Shown: positions 17,734 to 27,084, counted from the first letter of the stretch. The stretch: DNA of 64,000 nucleotides from Clostridium sartagoforme AAU1 (GCF_000401215.1 NZ_ASRV01000091.1:1-64000); one strand, 5' to 3'. Translations and numbers: made by a program. The notes: generated by a model from the letters alone, not told the origin.

Positions 17734-19344
17734 TTATTTATTCTTTTTTCCTGAAGTTCCGATATTATTTGCATGATCCCCTATTCTTTCTAAGTTGCTT
17801 AATAAATCTAAGAAGATTACACTTGATGCAGCTGAACAAGACTTTTCATTTAATCTCTTTATATTATTTTCTCTAAACTTCTTTTCTAGTTCGTCTATCT
17901 CATCCTCTATTTGCTCTATTTCAATTGGAGCCATTATTTTTTTATTATTATAACTTTCAATAGCAATTTCCATGGCTTTCATAGTTTTATCAAAAATAAT
18001 TGTTAACTCCTCTTTAGCACTACTTCCAAGATGTATGTTTTTATTTATTTTTTCTACTGCTAAATCAGCTATATTTTCTGCATGATCCCCAATTCTTTCT
18101 ATATCATTAATTACATGATATGTTGAACTAAATAGCTTAATATCTTCCTCAGGTAACTCTAATTGAGATAACTCAACTAAATAATCTGTTATGTCTTTCT
18201 CTAATGCATTTATTATTTTCTCATTTTTATATACTTTATCTGCAGAATCCATATTACTATTTGTAAATGCTTCCATAGCTAATGCTACATTTTCTTTTGC
18301 TTTTGTAGCCATTCTTAAAGTTTCTTTAAAAACTTGGCCATTTGCTACTATTGGAGTTTCTAATAAACTTTTATCCAAATAAATAGCTCCTTCTTTTTCT
18401 ATCTCCGCATCTCCTGGAAGTATTCTATTAACTATTTTAACTAAGTATGCTGATAATGGTAGTAATAATACAGTAACTGTAACATTAAATATAGTATGTG
18501 CATTTGCAACTTGCCTTGCCACGCTTGATGGATCAGTTGATTCTACTAATCTTATAAATGGACCTATAAATGGCAAGAAAATTAATGCTCCCATTGAATT
18601 AAATAATAAATGTATTAATGCAGCTTTTTTTGCAGTTCTATTTGCCCCTAATGAAGCTAATATTGCAGTAACGCATGTACCTATATTGCAACCTAGTATT
18701 ACCGGAAATGCTAATCGCATATCTATTGCTCCTGTTGTCGCTAATGCAACTAAAATACCTGTTGTTGCTGATGAACTTTGAACAACAGCAGTCATTCCCA
18801 GTCCTGCAAGTAGTCCTAATATGCTATTATCTGCAACTACTATTACAAATTCTTTAAACCAGCTTGCTTCTGCTATTGGCTTCATTGCATCTGACATTAC
18901 ACCCATTCCCATAAATAGAATTCCAAAACCTAAAGCTATACTAGCTATATCTCTAACTCTTTTCTTTTTAGCTACAAGTAATATTATTGCCCCTACACCT
19001 ATAAATATTGGTGCAATTGCATCTAACTTGAATGATACCATTTGAGCTGTAATAGTTGTTCCTATATTAGCTCCCATTATTACTCCTGCAGCTTGAAGTA
19101 AATTCATTAATCCTGCATTTACAAAACTAACAATCATTACAGTAGTTGCACTTGAACTTTGTATTATTGCTGTAACTGCTGCTCCAACCAATACTCCTAT
19201 GTACTTATTACTTGTTAATTTCTCTAATATGGATTTTAAGCCCTCACCAGCAGCATTTTCTAGACCATCTCCCATAAGCTTCATTCCATATAAAAATAGT
19301 CCTAATCCTCCTAGCAAACCTGTAAAAATAGCAAACTTATCCAT
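17734..19344 (-). CDS. Na+/phosphate cotransporter with C-terminal PhoU-like domain
   Basis: 536 aa. About 8-9 membrane segments occupy residues 1-310, with the two inverted-repeat signatures QSSSATT (residues about 62 and 188) typical of the NptA/PNaS family. The C-terminal ~200 residues are a soluble PhoU-like helical bundle (RIGDHAENIADLAVE and RIGDHANNIG). It imports phosphate with sodium or acts in phosphate balance. No pst or pho genes are nearby, but direct repeats resembling Pho boxes lie upstream. Confidence 0.93.
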   Translation of the reverse strand: MDKFAIFTGLLGGLGLFLYGMKLMGDGLENAAGEGLKSILEKLTSNKYIGVLVGAAVTAIIQSSSATTVMIVSFVNAGLMNLLQAAGVIMGANIGTTITAQMVSFKLDAIAPIFIGVGAIILLVAKKKRVRDIASIALGFGILFMGMGVMSDAMKPIAEASWFKEFVIVVADNSILGLLAGLGMTAVVQSSSATTGILVALATTGAIDMRLAFPVILGCNIGTCVTAILASLGANRTAKKAALIHLLFNSMGALIFLPFIGPFIRLVESTDPSSVARQVANAHTIFNVTVTVLLLPLSAYLVKIVNRILPGDAEIEKEGAIYLDKSLLETPIVANGQVFKETLRMATKAKENVALAMEAFTNSNMDSADKVYKNEKIINALEKDITDYLVELSQLELPEEDIKLFSSTYHVINDIERIGDHAENIADLAVEKINKNIHLGSSAKEELTIIFDKTMKAMEIAIESYNNKKIMAPIEIEQIEDEIDELEKKFRENNIKRLNEKSCSAASSVIFLDLLSNLERIGDHANNIGTSGKKNK

Positions 19345-19440
19345 GACTCTCTCCTTATAAATTTATAATTTATATATTAAAATTATTAATTACCAAACTT
19401 AATATACAATTAATATTCGTAGTTGTAAATATAGATAGAA

Positions 19441-19515
19441 TGTTAAATTCTTGTTAAAACTAATAACTTGATAAGTATTCACAATTTTTTTATACTTTTG
19501 TCACGGTATTGTCAT
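19441..19515. promoter_or_regulatory. Pho-box-like direct repeats upstream of the Na/Pi transporter
   Basis: On the minus strand TTAACA-N5-TTAACA (19441-19457) repeats at 11 nt, the arrangement of Firmicute PhoP half-sites. Further upstream, 19498-19515 on the plus strand reads TTGTCAC-GGTA-TTGTCAT, the 7+4+7 layout of a PhoB box. No clear -10 could be assigned. The 298-nt gap (19345-19642) otherwise holds only the terminator of the next gene. Confidence 0.45.
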
Positions 19516-19586
19516 ATTATTGCTGTATTATAATATTTGTAAAGTAGTTAAAGCATTATTATTTACCCCTAAAACCATCTAATGGT

Positions 19587-19626
19587 CCCTAGATTAAATT
19601 ATTCCCCAAAGTGATTTAATCTAGGG
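19587..19626 (-). terminator. Terminator of the second MetRS gene
   Basis: CCCTAGATTAAAT / ATTTAATCTAGGG, a 13-bp stem 17 nt past the stop. On the minus strand a second small hairpin, ACCAT/ATGGT plus TTTTA, follows. A T-run also follows on the plus-strand side. Confidence 0.75.
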
Positions 19627-19642
19627 TTTTTCCTTTATTAAA

Positions 19643-21274
19643 TTAATTTCTTTCTTCTTTTAATCTTTTTACTTCTTCTGAAGCCCTTTTTCTATCAATT
19701 TTATTAAATAAATTCTCTAATTCTAAAATTTTACCAGTTTTCTTTTCTGAATAACTCCAAATAGGGTCATATAGTCTTAATGAAAGTCTTATCTTTTTAC
19801 AAGTATATGGCATAAATGGTTCTAATAAATTTGATATATTTACAACAGCTTGAATATACTCATATATTTTATTTTTATTTCCTTTTCTATTTACCTCTGT
19901 GTATATAGCTTGATATTCTTCATCAAAAGACTTATTCATTTTTTTTATAAAATTCATTATACCTAAAATTGCAACTTTAAATTTACCTTCTTCTATATTA
20001 TCTCCTACTTCGAAATATAGGTTAAGTATTTCATTTCTAAAATCATTTGATGTAATTCCTACTGGTACTTCCCTTTCATAGTATTTATTTATAAAATCTA
20101 TGATTTTCTTAACAAAACCTTCTAAGGAACTTACTAAGTCCCTATTTACTACATTTATAAAATCCCTCCAAGTGAAATCTGTATCCTTAATCTCTGGAGA
20201 ATTTAAAGCTAAATAATAATATCTGAACTCATCCACATTATAATTATCAACTATATAATCTGCCCATATAGCCCAATTTTTTACTGATGAGAAATTTTTC
20301 CCTTCTAATTTCATATATTCACTTGATATAACTCTTAAATTAGGATTTTTTATTCCAAGTCCTGCTAGAATAGCTGGAAATATAACTGTGTGGAAAGGTA
20401 TATTATCTTTGCCATGAACAAAATAAACTCTTGAATCATCTCCTTGCCAATATTCCTTCCAGTCCTCATTTTTTTCTTCTAAACACTTCATACTCGCAGT
20501 TAAATATCCCATAACTGCCTCAATCCAAACAAATATCCTTTTATCTTCGTATCCTTCTAAAGGTACATCTACCCCCCAATTAAAATCTCTTGTAACTGCT
20601 CTATCCCTTAATCCTTCATCTAAATATCTCTTTACTATTTTTTCAGCATTTTCTCTCCAACCCTTTTGTCTAATTAAAAGTCTTCTAACATCATTTTCAA
20701 AACTTGAAAGAGAGAAAAATAAATGTTTTGTTTGTTTAACTACTGTTTCATTTCCACAAAGTTTACACTTTTTATCTAAAAGGTCTTCTGCTTCAATTAT
20801 CTCAGAACAACTTTCACATTCATCTCCAGATACTATTTCTCCACAATGCGGACACTTTCCTTCTATATATCTATCGGATAAAAACTCATTGCAACTTTCA
20901 CAATAAGTTTGTTCTATTTCCTTTTCATATATATATCCCTTATTATATAACTCGAGTATAAATTTCTTAACCCTTTCCTCGTGATACTCTGAATGAGTCC
21001 TTGCAAATATATCAAAAGAAAATCCTAACTTATCAAAGCATTCTTTAAATTCATTATGGTACTTTTTTGTTGCTTCTAATGGAGTTATTCCTTCTTCCTT
21101 AGCCTTCATAGTTACTGGTGTACCATGACAGTCAGTTCCAGATAAAAATATAACTTCATCACCCATAAGTCTATGATACCTAGCAATTATATCACCAGGT
21201 AGTAATACTGCTATTCTTCCTAGATGTAATGGTCCATTTGCATAAGGCCATGCATTTCCTACTATTATATTCAT
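19643..21274 (-). CDS. Second, divergent methionyl-tRNA synthetase (class I)
   Basis: 543 aa. The N-terminus NIIVGNAWPYANGPLHLGR has the class I HIGH-type motif as HLGR, followed by a connective domain with four Cys pairs (CESC, CPHC, CESC, CKLC) for two zinc knuckles. FNWGVDVPL and the anticodon-domain helices follow. The KMSKS loop reads KNFSSVKNW, lacking the first catalytic Lys. There is no C-terminal EMAP/Trbp111 domain. It lies directly downstream of metG, separated by a repeat element. It may be a functional MetRS2, or a paralogue with altered activity. Confidence 0.85.
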   Translation of the reverse strand: MNIIVGNAWPYANGPLHLGRIAVLLPGDIIARYHRLMGDEVIFLSGTDCHGTPVTMKAKEEGITPLEATKKYHNEFKECFDKLGFSFDIFARTHSEYHEERVKKFILELYNKGYIYEKEIEQTYCESCNEFLSDRYIEGKCPHCGEIVSGDECESCSEIIEAEDLLDKKCKLCGNETVVKQTKHLFFSLSSFENDVRRLLIRQKGWRENAEKIVKRYLDEGLRDRAVTRDFNWGVDVPLEGYEDKRIFVWIEAVMGYLTASMKCLEEKNEDWKEYWQGDDSRVYFVHGKDNIPFHTVIFPAILAGLGIKNPNLRVISSEYMKLEGKNFSSVKNWAIWADYIVDNYNVDEFRYYYLALNSPEIKDTDFTWRDFINVVNRDLVSSLEGFVKKIIDFINKYYEREVPVGITSNDFRNEILNLYFEVGDNIEEGKFKVAILGIMNFIKKMNKSFDEEYQAIYTEVNRKGNKNKIYEYIQAVVNISNLLEPFMPYTCKKIRLSLRLYDPIWSYSEKKTGKILELENLFNKIDRKRASEEVKRLKEERN

Positions 21275-21291
21275 AAAAAACCCCCTTGTTT

Positions 21292-21408
21292 GAATTAAGA
21301 ATGTAGAATTAAGGAGAAGACTCAGCTTAGGCTGAGTCTTATATTTTTATAATTCATAAAGGCTGAATTGTTTCCTCGATTTTACATTCTTTATTCTTAA
21401 TTTTTAAT
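21292..21408. repeat. Intergenic heptanucleotide-repeat palindrome, copy 2
   Basis: Left arm 7-mers GAATTAA, GAATGTA, GAATTAA (21292-21312). Right arm TACATTC, TTTATTC, TTAATTT and TTAATTT-like (from 21383) are their reverse complements. Between them lies the hairpin AAGACTCAGC-TTAG-GCTGAGTCTT (21317-21340), which may terminate metG transcription. It encodes nothing. Confidence 0.7.
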
Positions 21409-23352
21409 TTATCTTACTACGCTTCCTGTTGGTAGTTCCCCTGGATTTACTACCTTTAGTAAACTATCGCCATCAGTTGATGCTGCTAATATCATTCCTT
21501 GTGATAGTTCCCCTCTTAGTGTTACTGGTTTTAAGTTTGCTACTAATACTACATATTTACCAACTAGCTCTTCCGGCTTATAGTATTGTGCTATTCCTGA
21601 AACCACTTGTCTTTCTTCCCCATTTAAGTCTACAGTTAGTTTTAATAATTTCTTAGCCTTCTTTATTGGCTCACAAGCTAATACTTTTACTACTCTTAAG
21701 TCTATTTTTTCGAAATCCTCTATAGTTATTTCTTCTTTAATTGGAGTTATTTCTCTTTTTTCTTCTGGTTTATTAGCAGCTAATTGAGCTTCTCTTAAAG
21801 CGTCTAATTCTGCTAATTTCTTATCTACATCTATTCTTGGGAATAGTGCTTCTCCCTTTTGGACCTTAGTTCCAACTACTGTTCCATCAAAACTATTTAA
21901 TGATTCAAAAGTAACATTGCTTGCAGTTATTTGTTCATTTATCTTCTTGCTTGTATCTGGTAAGAAAGCAGATAGTAGTACTGAAGCAAATCTTAAGCTC
22001 TCAACTAAGTTGTATAAAACTGTTCCAAGTCTTTCTTTCTTTTCTTCATCCTTAGCTAATATCCATGGTGTAGTTTCATCTATATATTTATTTGCTCTTC
22101 CTATTAAATCAAATATATATTCTAATGCTTCTGGTATTCTTAATTTATCTATTGCATCATTAACCTTCTTAGGAGTTTCTAAAGCTAAATTAATTAATTC
22201 ATTATCTATAGCTTCTTTAACATTATTATTTGGAACTACTCCATCAAAGTATTTTTCTATCATTGCTACAGTTCTAGATAATAGGTTCCCTAAATCATTG
22301 CATAAATCAGAGTTTATTTTCTTTATAAATATTTCATTATTGAATAATCCATCTGCTCCAAATGGAATTTCTCTTAATAAATAGTATCTAACTGCATCCA
22401 CTCCAAAGTTTTCAACTAAAGTTACTGGATCAACTACATTACCTTTAGATTTAGACATCTTTCCACCATCAACAAGTAACCATCCGTGTCCGAATACTTG
22501 CTTTGGTAGTGGTAAATCTAAAGCCATTAACATAATTGGCCAATAAATAGTATGGAATCTTAATATGTCCTTACCTATTAAATGAACATCTGCTGGCCAG
22601 TATTTTTCATAAAGCTCTTTGTTGTCACTTCCATATCCTAAAGCTGTTATATAGTTTGAAAGGGCATCTATCCAAACATAAACTACGTGTCCTTCATCAA
22701 AAGTAACTGGAACTCCCCAATTGAAGCTTGTTCTTGAAACGCAAAGATCTTGCAATCCTGGTTTTAAGAAGTTATTAACCATTTCATTTTTTCTTGATTC
22801 TGGTTGAATAAAATCTGGATGAGTTTCAATGTATTCCATTAACTTGTCAGCATATTTACTCATCTTAAAGAAATAAGCTTCTTCCTTTGATTTTTCTACT
22901 GGTCTTCCACAGTCTGGACAATTTCCATTAACTAATTGAGTTTCTGTCCAGAAGGATTCACAAGGAGTACAGTATAAACCTTCATAAGATGACTTATATA
23001 TATCTCCATTATCATATAGCTTTTTGAATATATCTTGAACAGCTTTAATATGATAATCATCAGTTGTTCTTATAAATTTATCATAGCTGATATTCATCAT
23101 CTTCCATAAATCTTTAATTCCTGCTACTATTTCATCTACATGTTTCTTAGGTGTTATTCCCTTTTCTTCTGCTATTCTTTGTATTTTTTGTCCATGCTCA
23201 TCTGTTCCTGTTAAAAACATCACATCATACCCTGTTAATCTCTTATATCTTGCTAAAGCATCTGCTGCTACAGTAGTATAAGTGTTTCCAATATGAAGTT
23301 TAGTTGATGGATAATAAATTGGTGTAGTAATATAATATGTCTTCTTACACAT
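21409..23352 (-). CDS. metG: Methionine-tRNA ligase
   Basis: 647 aa, the main MetRS. Signature HIGN (KLHIGNTYT) and KMSKSKGN; zinc motif CTPC...CPDC; FNWGVPV; a C-terminal Trbp111-like tRNA-binding domain begins near residue 545 (IDLRVVKVLACE). Expression is controlled by a Met T-box leader just upstream. AGGAGG-like site (GGGAGGA) before the ATG. Its order with tatD, yabE, rnmV and ksgA is ancestral in Firmicutes. Confidence 0.97.
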   Translation of the reverse strand: MCKKTYYITTPIYYPSTKLHIGNTYTTVAADALARYKRLTGYDVMFLTGTDEHGQKIQRIAEEKGITPKKHVDEIVAGIKDLWKMMNISYDKFIRTTDDYHIKAVQDIFKKLYDNGDIYKSSYEGLYCTPCESFWTETQLVNGNCPDCGRPVEKSKEEAYFFKMSKYADKLMEYIETHPDFIQPESRKNEMVNNFLKPGLQDLCVSRTSFNWGVPVTFDEGHVVYVWIDALSNYITALGYGSDNKELYEKYWPADVHLIGKDILRFHTIYWPIMLMALDLPLPKQVFGHGWLLVDGGKMSKSKGNVVDPVTLVENFGVDAVRYYLLREIPFGADGLFNNEIFIKKINSDLCNDLGNLLSRTVAMIEKYFDGVVPNNNVKEAIDNELINLALETPKKVNDAIDKLRIPEALEYIFDLIGRANKYIDETTPWILAKDEEKKERLGTVLYNLVESLRFASVLLSAFLPDTSKKINEQITASNVTFESLNSFDGTVVGTKVQKGEALFPRIDVDKKLAELDALREAQLAANKPEEKREITPIKEEITIEDFEKIDLRVVKVLACEPIKKAKKLLKLTVDLNGEERQVVSGIAQYYKPEELVGKYVVLVANLKPVTLRGELSQGMILAASTDGDSLLKVVNPGELPTGSVVR

Positions 23353-23402
23353 ACCATTTTCCTCCCTTAATCGTTTCTTCTTTATAAATTCTTGAATAAT
23401 AA

Positions 23403-23665
23403 AAAAGTCCCTATATAGGTATATTAAAACCTACATAGAGACGTATTATACGTGTTACCACTCTAATTCATATTTATCTTGCGATAAATATCTCAATAGG
23501 TGACATGCCATCACCTTGCAATATAACGGTTGCTCCCGTATTTTCCTAGCTATATTGCTCAGAAAATATGCTCCAAGGCCATCTTCATAAAGCTTTATGC
23601 CACTAGCTTTCACCTAACCTAGCTCTCTTTAGACATTCTCCTTTACTACTCTTCTCTTCATTGCA
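23403..23665 (-). ncRNA. T-box leader (tRNA-Met sensing) of metG
   Basis: Minus strand, 5' to 3': stem I with the AGAGAGC motif; specifier AUG (plus-strand 23580-23582, context GAAGATGGCC); the T-box sequence AGAGTGGTAACACG (about 23451-23465); then terminator GTCTCTATGTAGG / CCTATATAGGGAC with six T (23405-23443). Uncharged tRNA-Met should pair with the specifier and T-box to block termination. It fills most of the 372-nt gap before metG. Confidence 0.92.
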
Positions 23666-23724
23666 TTCTTTATTTATTATTATGATATTCTATATTAATT
23701 TTACTGTCAATTATTTTTATCATA

Positions 23725-24066
23725 TCATCTTTTTTCAAATTTTTTCTTTAATAATTTATCTATTATTAATTTATCTAAAATAACCATAAATGAATTAACT
23801 AATAATAAAAAATTGAATGACTTTTCCCCTATTATAAGTAATACTATTGCATTAATTATAAATAATATCGTTCCTACTGTTCCATAAATCTTAGCAGCCA
23901 CTTTATTAGAATATTCCCAAGAAAACTTATCTTTAATCGAATATTCAGTCTTATACCCAATTTTAGTATCTGGGTAATTCGTAGATTTAGTTTCATAAAT
24001 TCCACCTATAACAAATAGCGCTATTGGTATTAGTTCTATCAATATTAAATAAATCCAAAAATTCAT
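23725..24066 (-). CDS. SdpI-family membrane protein
   Basis: 113 aa from the ATG at 24066 (MNFWIYLILIEL), selected because TTAGGA lies 10 nt upstream; the frame is open to 24138 without a ribosome site. Three hydrophobic segments. The soluble loop YPDTKIGYKTEYSIKDKFSW is the SdpI signature (GYRT...W.YAN). B. subtilis SdpI gives immunity to the SdpC toxin and sequesters its repressor. No sdpC-like gene is adjacent, so this may be one of the many orphan members. Confidence 0.8.
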   Translation of the reverse strand: MNFWIYLILIELIPIALFVIGGIYETKSTNYPDTKIGYKTEYSIKDKFSWEYSNKVAAKIYGTVGTILFIINAIVLLIIGEKSFNFLLLVNSFMVILDKLIIDKLLKKKFEKR

Positions 24067-24195
24067 ATTATAATATCCTAACTCTTTATCTTTTTTATTT
24101 ATAGTCATAATTATATACTTATTTACCAAATATGTCATATATTATATTTAATTAAATTTATATGATATAATAATTTTGTATGGAGGTGTTTAAGT

Positions 24196-24699
24196 ATGAA
24201 TAATTTAAATGTACCTAATATAGGCTCTAGAAACATAAAAACTGGTATAGCCGTTTTAATATGTTTATTATTATTTCCAGGTGCCTTAAACCCACCAATT
24301 GCAGCAATTATCTGTATGCAAAGTACCATAGAAAATTCGGTGCATACCGGAATTAATAGATTAATTGGTACTTTTCTTGGTGGTATTCTTGGTATTGTTA
24401 TGTTACTTGCTATAAGCAAACTTAATTTACATTCATTTTCTACAATTATATCTGCAGTAAATGTTTGTCTAATTATTTATATTTGTAATGTAATAAAAAA
24501 ACCTGCTGCTTGTGTCATTGCATCAATAGTTGTTTTAAGTATTTTGGTAGATCCTGCCGTTGCTAATCCTATTATGTATTCTATAAGAAGGACAGGTGAA
24601 ACTGCTATAGGAGTTATTATCGGAATATTAATAAATAGATATATAAATCCTCCAGAAGAAAAACTTAAAAAAATGGATGAACCAAATGAAAATAAATAA
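24196..24699 (+). CDS. Aromatic acid exporter family (ArAE/FUSC-like) membrane protein
   Basis: 167 aa with four to five membrane segments: IGSRNIKTGIAVLICLLLF, then AIICMQSTIENSVHTGINR, GTFLGGILG and a final GETAIGVIIGILINRY. This is the ArAE_1 N-terminal domain without the usual C-terminal soluble domain. Strong GGAGGTG site. Presumed efflux or stress membrane protein; the substrate is unknown. A weak AT hairpin (24704-24726) follows. Confidence 0.82.
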   Translation: MNNLNVPNIGSRNIKTGIAVLICLLLFPGALNPPIAAIICMQSTIENSVHTGINRLIGTFLGGILGIVMLLAISKLNLHSFSTIISAVNVCLIIYICNVIKKPAACVIASIVVLSILVDPAVANPIMYSIRRTGETAIGVIIGILINRYINPPEEKLKKMDEPNENK

Positions 24700-24723
24700 T
24701 ATAAAAAAATTCCTCCGCAATTT

Positions 24724-25035
24724 TTAAGAAATATAAACATTTCCTTTGCCGACTATTACAATCCTATAATCTGGTAATAAAAAAGTTAAATTAAACTTAT
24801 CTGATTTAGGCGAAAGCCTAATAGCTTGGAGAATTATTTGATTTTCATCAAATACTTGTAAATAAATGCTATCTGTTTCAGATACATTTTGTACTGTATA
24901 TCTTTCATTTGAAAAGTTTAAGTCAGAAACCTTATATACTCCTTCCTCAAATATATTTACTGCATATACTGATTGAGTAAATATAATAAATGATAAAAAT
25001 AAGGAAACCAAACTAATAGTAATAAATTTCTTCAT
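24724..25035 (-). CDS. Small secreted protein, unknown
   Basis: 103 aa with a clear signal peptide (MKKFITISLVSLFLSFIIF, cleavage near VYA-VN, residue about 25). The mature part of about 78 residues looks all-beta (GVYKVSDLNFSN...YTVQNVSETDSIYLQVFDE), like a small beta-sandwich. AGGGAGGT precedes the ATG. Convergent with the ArAE gene. Unrecognised. Confidence 0.7.
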   Translation of the reverse strand: MKKFITISLVSLFLSFIIFTQSVYAVNIFEEGVYKVSDLNFSNERYTVQNVSETDSIYLQVFDENQIILQAIRLSPKSDKFNLTFLLPDYRIVIVGKGNVYIS

Positions 25036-25113
25036 TATTCTAACCTCCCTTCATGGTTATTTTGGCTAGATTAATATTAAATATTCCTCTAGCCATTGAA
25101 TACATAAATAAAT

Positions 25114-26880
25114 TTAAATTTCTCTAGTTTCACCTTCTAAGAACTTAACTTCTTCTTCACTTAGATATGGACTTAATTTTTCAAATACAATTTTATGATA
25201 GTTGTTTAACCATTCTTTTTCTTCATTTGTAAGCATATATATATCTACACCGTTTAAATCTATTGGACAATATGATATTGTATTAAACTTATAAAACTCT
25301 CCAAACTCTTCTGACTTCATATCTTCTACCACTAAAAGTGTATTTTCTATTCTTATTCCATGTTTTCCTTCTTTGTAGACTCCTGGTTCATTGGTTATTA
25401 TCATCCCTTTTTCTAAAGCTGTAGTATTTCCTTCTGGTCTTATTCCTTGAGGTCCTTCATGAACATTTAAAAAATATCCTACACCATGACCTGTTCCACA
25501 CTTATAGTCAATTCTATAGTTCCAGAGAGGTCTTCTTGCTAATATATCTAAATTCATCCCAGTTGTTCCTTTTAGGAATTTGGCTGTTGCTAAAGCTATA
25601 TGTCCCTTTAACACAAGAGTAAAATCTCTTTTTTCTTCAGAAGTTAGCTTTCCTAAAACAAAAGTCCTTGTTATATCTGTTGTTCCATCAAGATATTGAG
25701 CTCCTGAATCTACAAGAAACATTCCTTCTGCTTTTAATTCATAGTCTGTTGCCTCTGTAGCTGAATAGTGCATCATTGCTGCATGGTCTTTATAGCCGGC
25801 TATAGTATTAAAACTATCACCTTTATAATTTTCACCCATCGCTCTAAGCTCTGTCAATTTCTTACTTGCTGATATCTCAGTTATTTTTTCTTTCTTTATT
25901 GATTCTTTTAACCACTTAATAAATCTAACCATAGCTACTCCATCTCTAATTTGAGATTTTTCTATGTTAGAAATTTCAATATCATTTTTAACTGCTTTTA
26001 GTCTTGTTGTTATATTAATTTCATCTATTATTTCTATATCTTTACTTAATAGTGAATATATTTTAGCATTTAACTTACTTGCATCTATTATAGTAGCTTC
26101 ATTTATTAATTTAACGTGCTCCTCTATTTCATCATATTCATATATGTTAATGCCTTGGCTATTTAATTTGATTCTGGTTTCGTTATCTATCTTATTATTA
26201 TTTATATAAAGATTTGTATCCTTTTCAGTAACAATTACATAAGCAAGAGCAACAGGATTAAACTTTATATCGTTTCCTCTTATGTTACATAGCCATGCTA
26301 TATCGTCTAATGATGATATTATATAATTTGCAGCTTTTTTTTCTTTCATATGGTATCTGACTTCACTTAATTTTTCTAAAGCAGATTTACCAGAATATAC
26401 TTCTTCATGTATAAATATTTTACTTTTAGGAAGTTCGCTTCTTGTAGCCCAAAATTCCTCTAATAAATCATTATTCATATTTAATCTAAGCTTATTTTCA
26501 TTAGCTATATTTAAAAAACCTTTATATTGATTAACAGAAAACAACTTACCATCAAATCCCAAAGTTTCTTCTTCTTTAATATTTTGCTTAATCCATTCCT
26601 CAATAGTTGGATATCCTGAAGTTCTCATTTTCATAAGTGAAATTCCAGTTCCTCTAAGTTCTTTCTCAGCTTGAATAAAATACCTTCCGTCAGTCCATAA
26701 ATAAGCATCCTGATGTCCTATTAATAGAGTTCCTGCTGAGCCAGTAAAACCTGATATGAACTCTCTTCCTTTAAAATAATCTGCTACATATTCACTTTGA
26801 TGTGAATCACTACTTGGAATAATATAATAATTTATATTATTTTTTTTCATAATGTCTCTAATTTTTTCTAAATTACTCAC
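25114..26880 (-). CDS. Aminopeptidase P family (M24) metallopeptidase, long form
   Basis: 588 aa Xaa-Pro aminopeptidase. It has two creatinase-N domains (residues 1-130 and about 150-300) and a pita-bread catalytic domain with dimetal ligands in DSGAQYLDGTTDITRT (two Asp), GHGVGYFLNVHEGP (His), NEPGVY (Glu) and RIENTLLV (Glu). GTG start after AGGGGG. It releases N-terminal residues from peptides with proline at position 2. Divergent from the DUF5680 gene; its upstream region shares a 34-nt sequence with a second M24 unit. Confidence 0.93.
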   Translation of the reverse strand: MSNLEKIRDIMKKNNINYYIIPSSDSHQSEYVADYFKGREFISGFTGSAGTLLIGHQDAYLWTDGRYFIQAEKELRGTGISLMKMRTSGYPTIEEWIKQNIKEEETLGFDGKLFSVNQYKGFLNIANENKLRLNMNNDLLEEFWATRSELPKSKIFIHEEVYSGKSALEKLSEVRYHMKEKKAANYIISSLDDIAWLCNIRGNDIKFNPVALAYVIVTEKDTNLYINNNKIDNETRIKLNSQGINIYEYDEIEEHVKLINEATIIDASKLNAKIYSLLSKDIEIIDEINITTRLKAVKNDIEISNIEKSQIRDGVAMVRFIKWLKESIKKEKITEISASKKLTELRAMGENYKGDSFNTIAGYKDHAAMMHYSATEATDYELKAEGMFLVDSGAQYLDGTTDITRTFVLGKLTSEEKRDFTLVLKGHIALATAKFLKGTTGMNLDILARRPLWNYRIDYKCGTGHGVGYFLNVHEGPQGIRPEGNTTALEKGMIITNEPGVYKEGKHGIRIENTLLVVEDMKSEEFGEFYKFNTISYCPIDLNGVDIYMLTNEEKEWLNNYHKIVFEKLSPYLSEEEVKFLEGETREI

Positions 26881-26946
26881 GTTAGTGCCCCCTAATTAAA
26901 ATGATAAATTATTTTCTATCACTTCTTTATTTTTATATTCAATATT

Positions 26947-26980
26947 ATATATATGTTTTAGTTAATAATCTACATAATTA
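26947..26980. promoter_or_regulatory. 34-nt shared element, copy A
   Basis: ATATATATGTTTTAGTTAAT followed by AATCTACATAATTA, 31 of 34 identical to 31499-31532. Located 67 nt upstream of the long aminopeptidase P gene. It probably overlaps its promoter or an operator. Confidence 0.5.
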
Positions 26981-27038
26981 ATATAATATAACTCTATCTT
27001 CAGCTTATATAGTTAAATCGAAAATTCTTAATATATTG

Positions 27039-27084
27039 TATTTTCTGAAAATTTATTGATTCGATTAAGTTTTTCGTATATAAT
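27039..27084 (+). promoter_or_regulatory. CodY-box-like site and promoter of the DUF5680 gene
   Basis: 27039-27053 reads TATTTTCTGAAAATT, a 14 of 15 match to the CodY motif AATTTTCWGAAAATT. Directly downstream are -35 TTGATT (27056-27061), a 17-nt spacer and -10 TATAAT (27079-27084). CodY represses peptide and amino acid use genes, so control of the divergent aminopeptidase is plausible. Confidence 0.6.
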
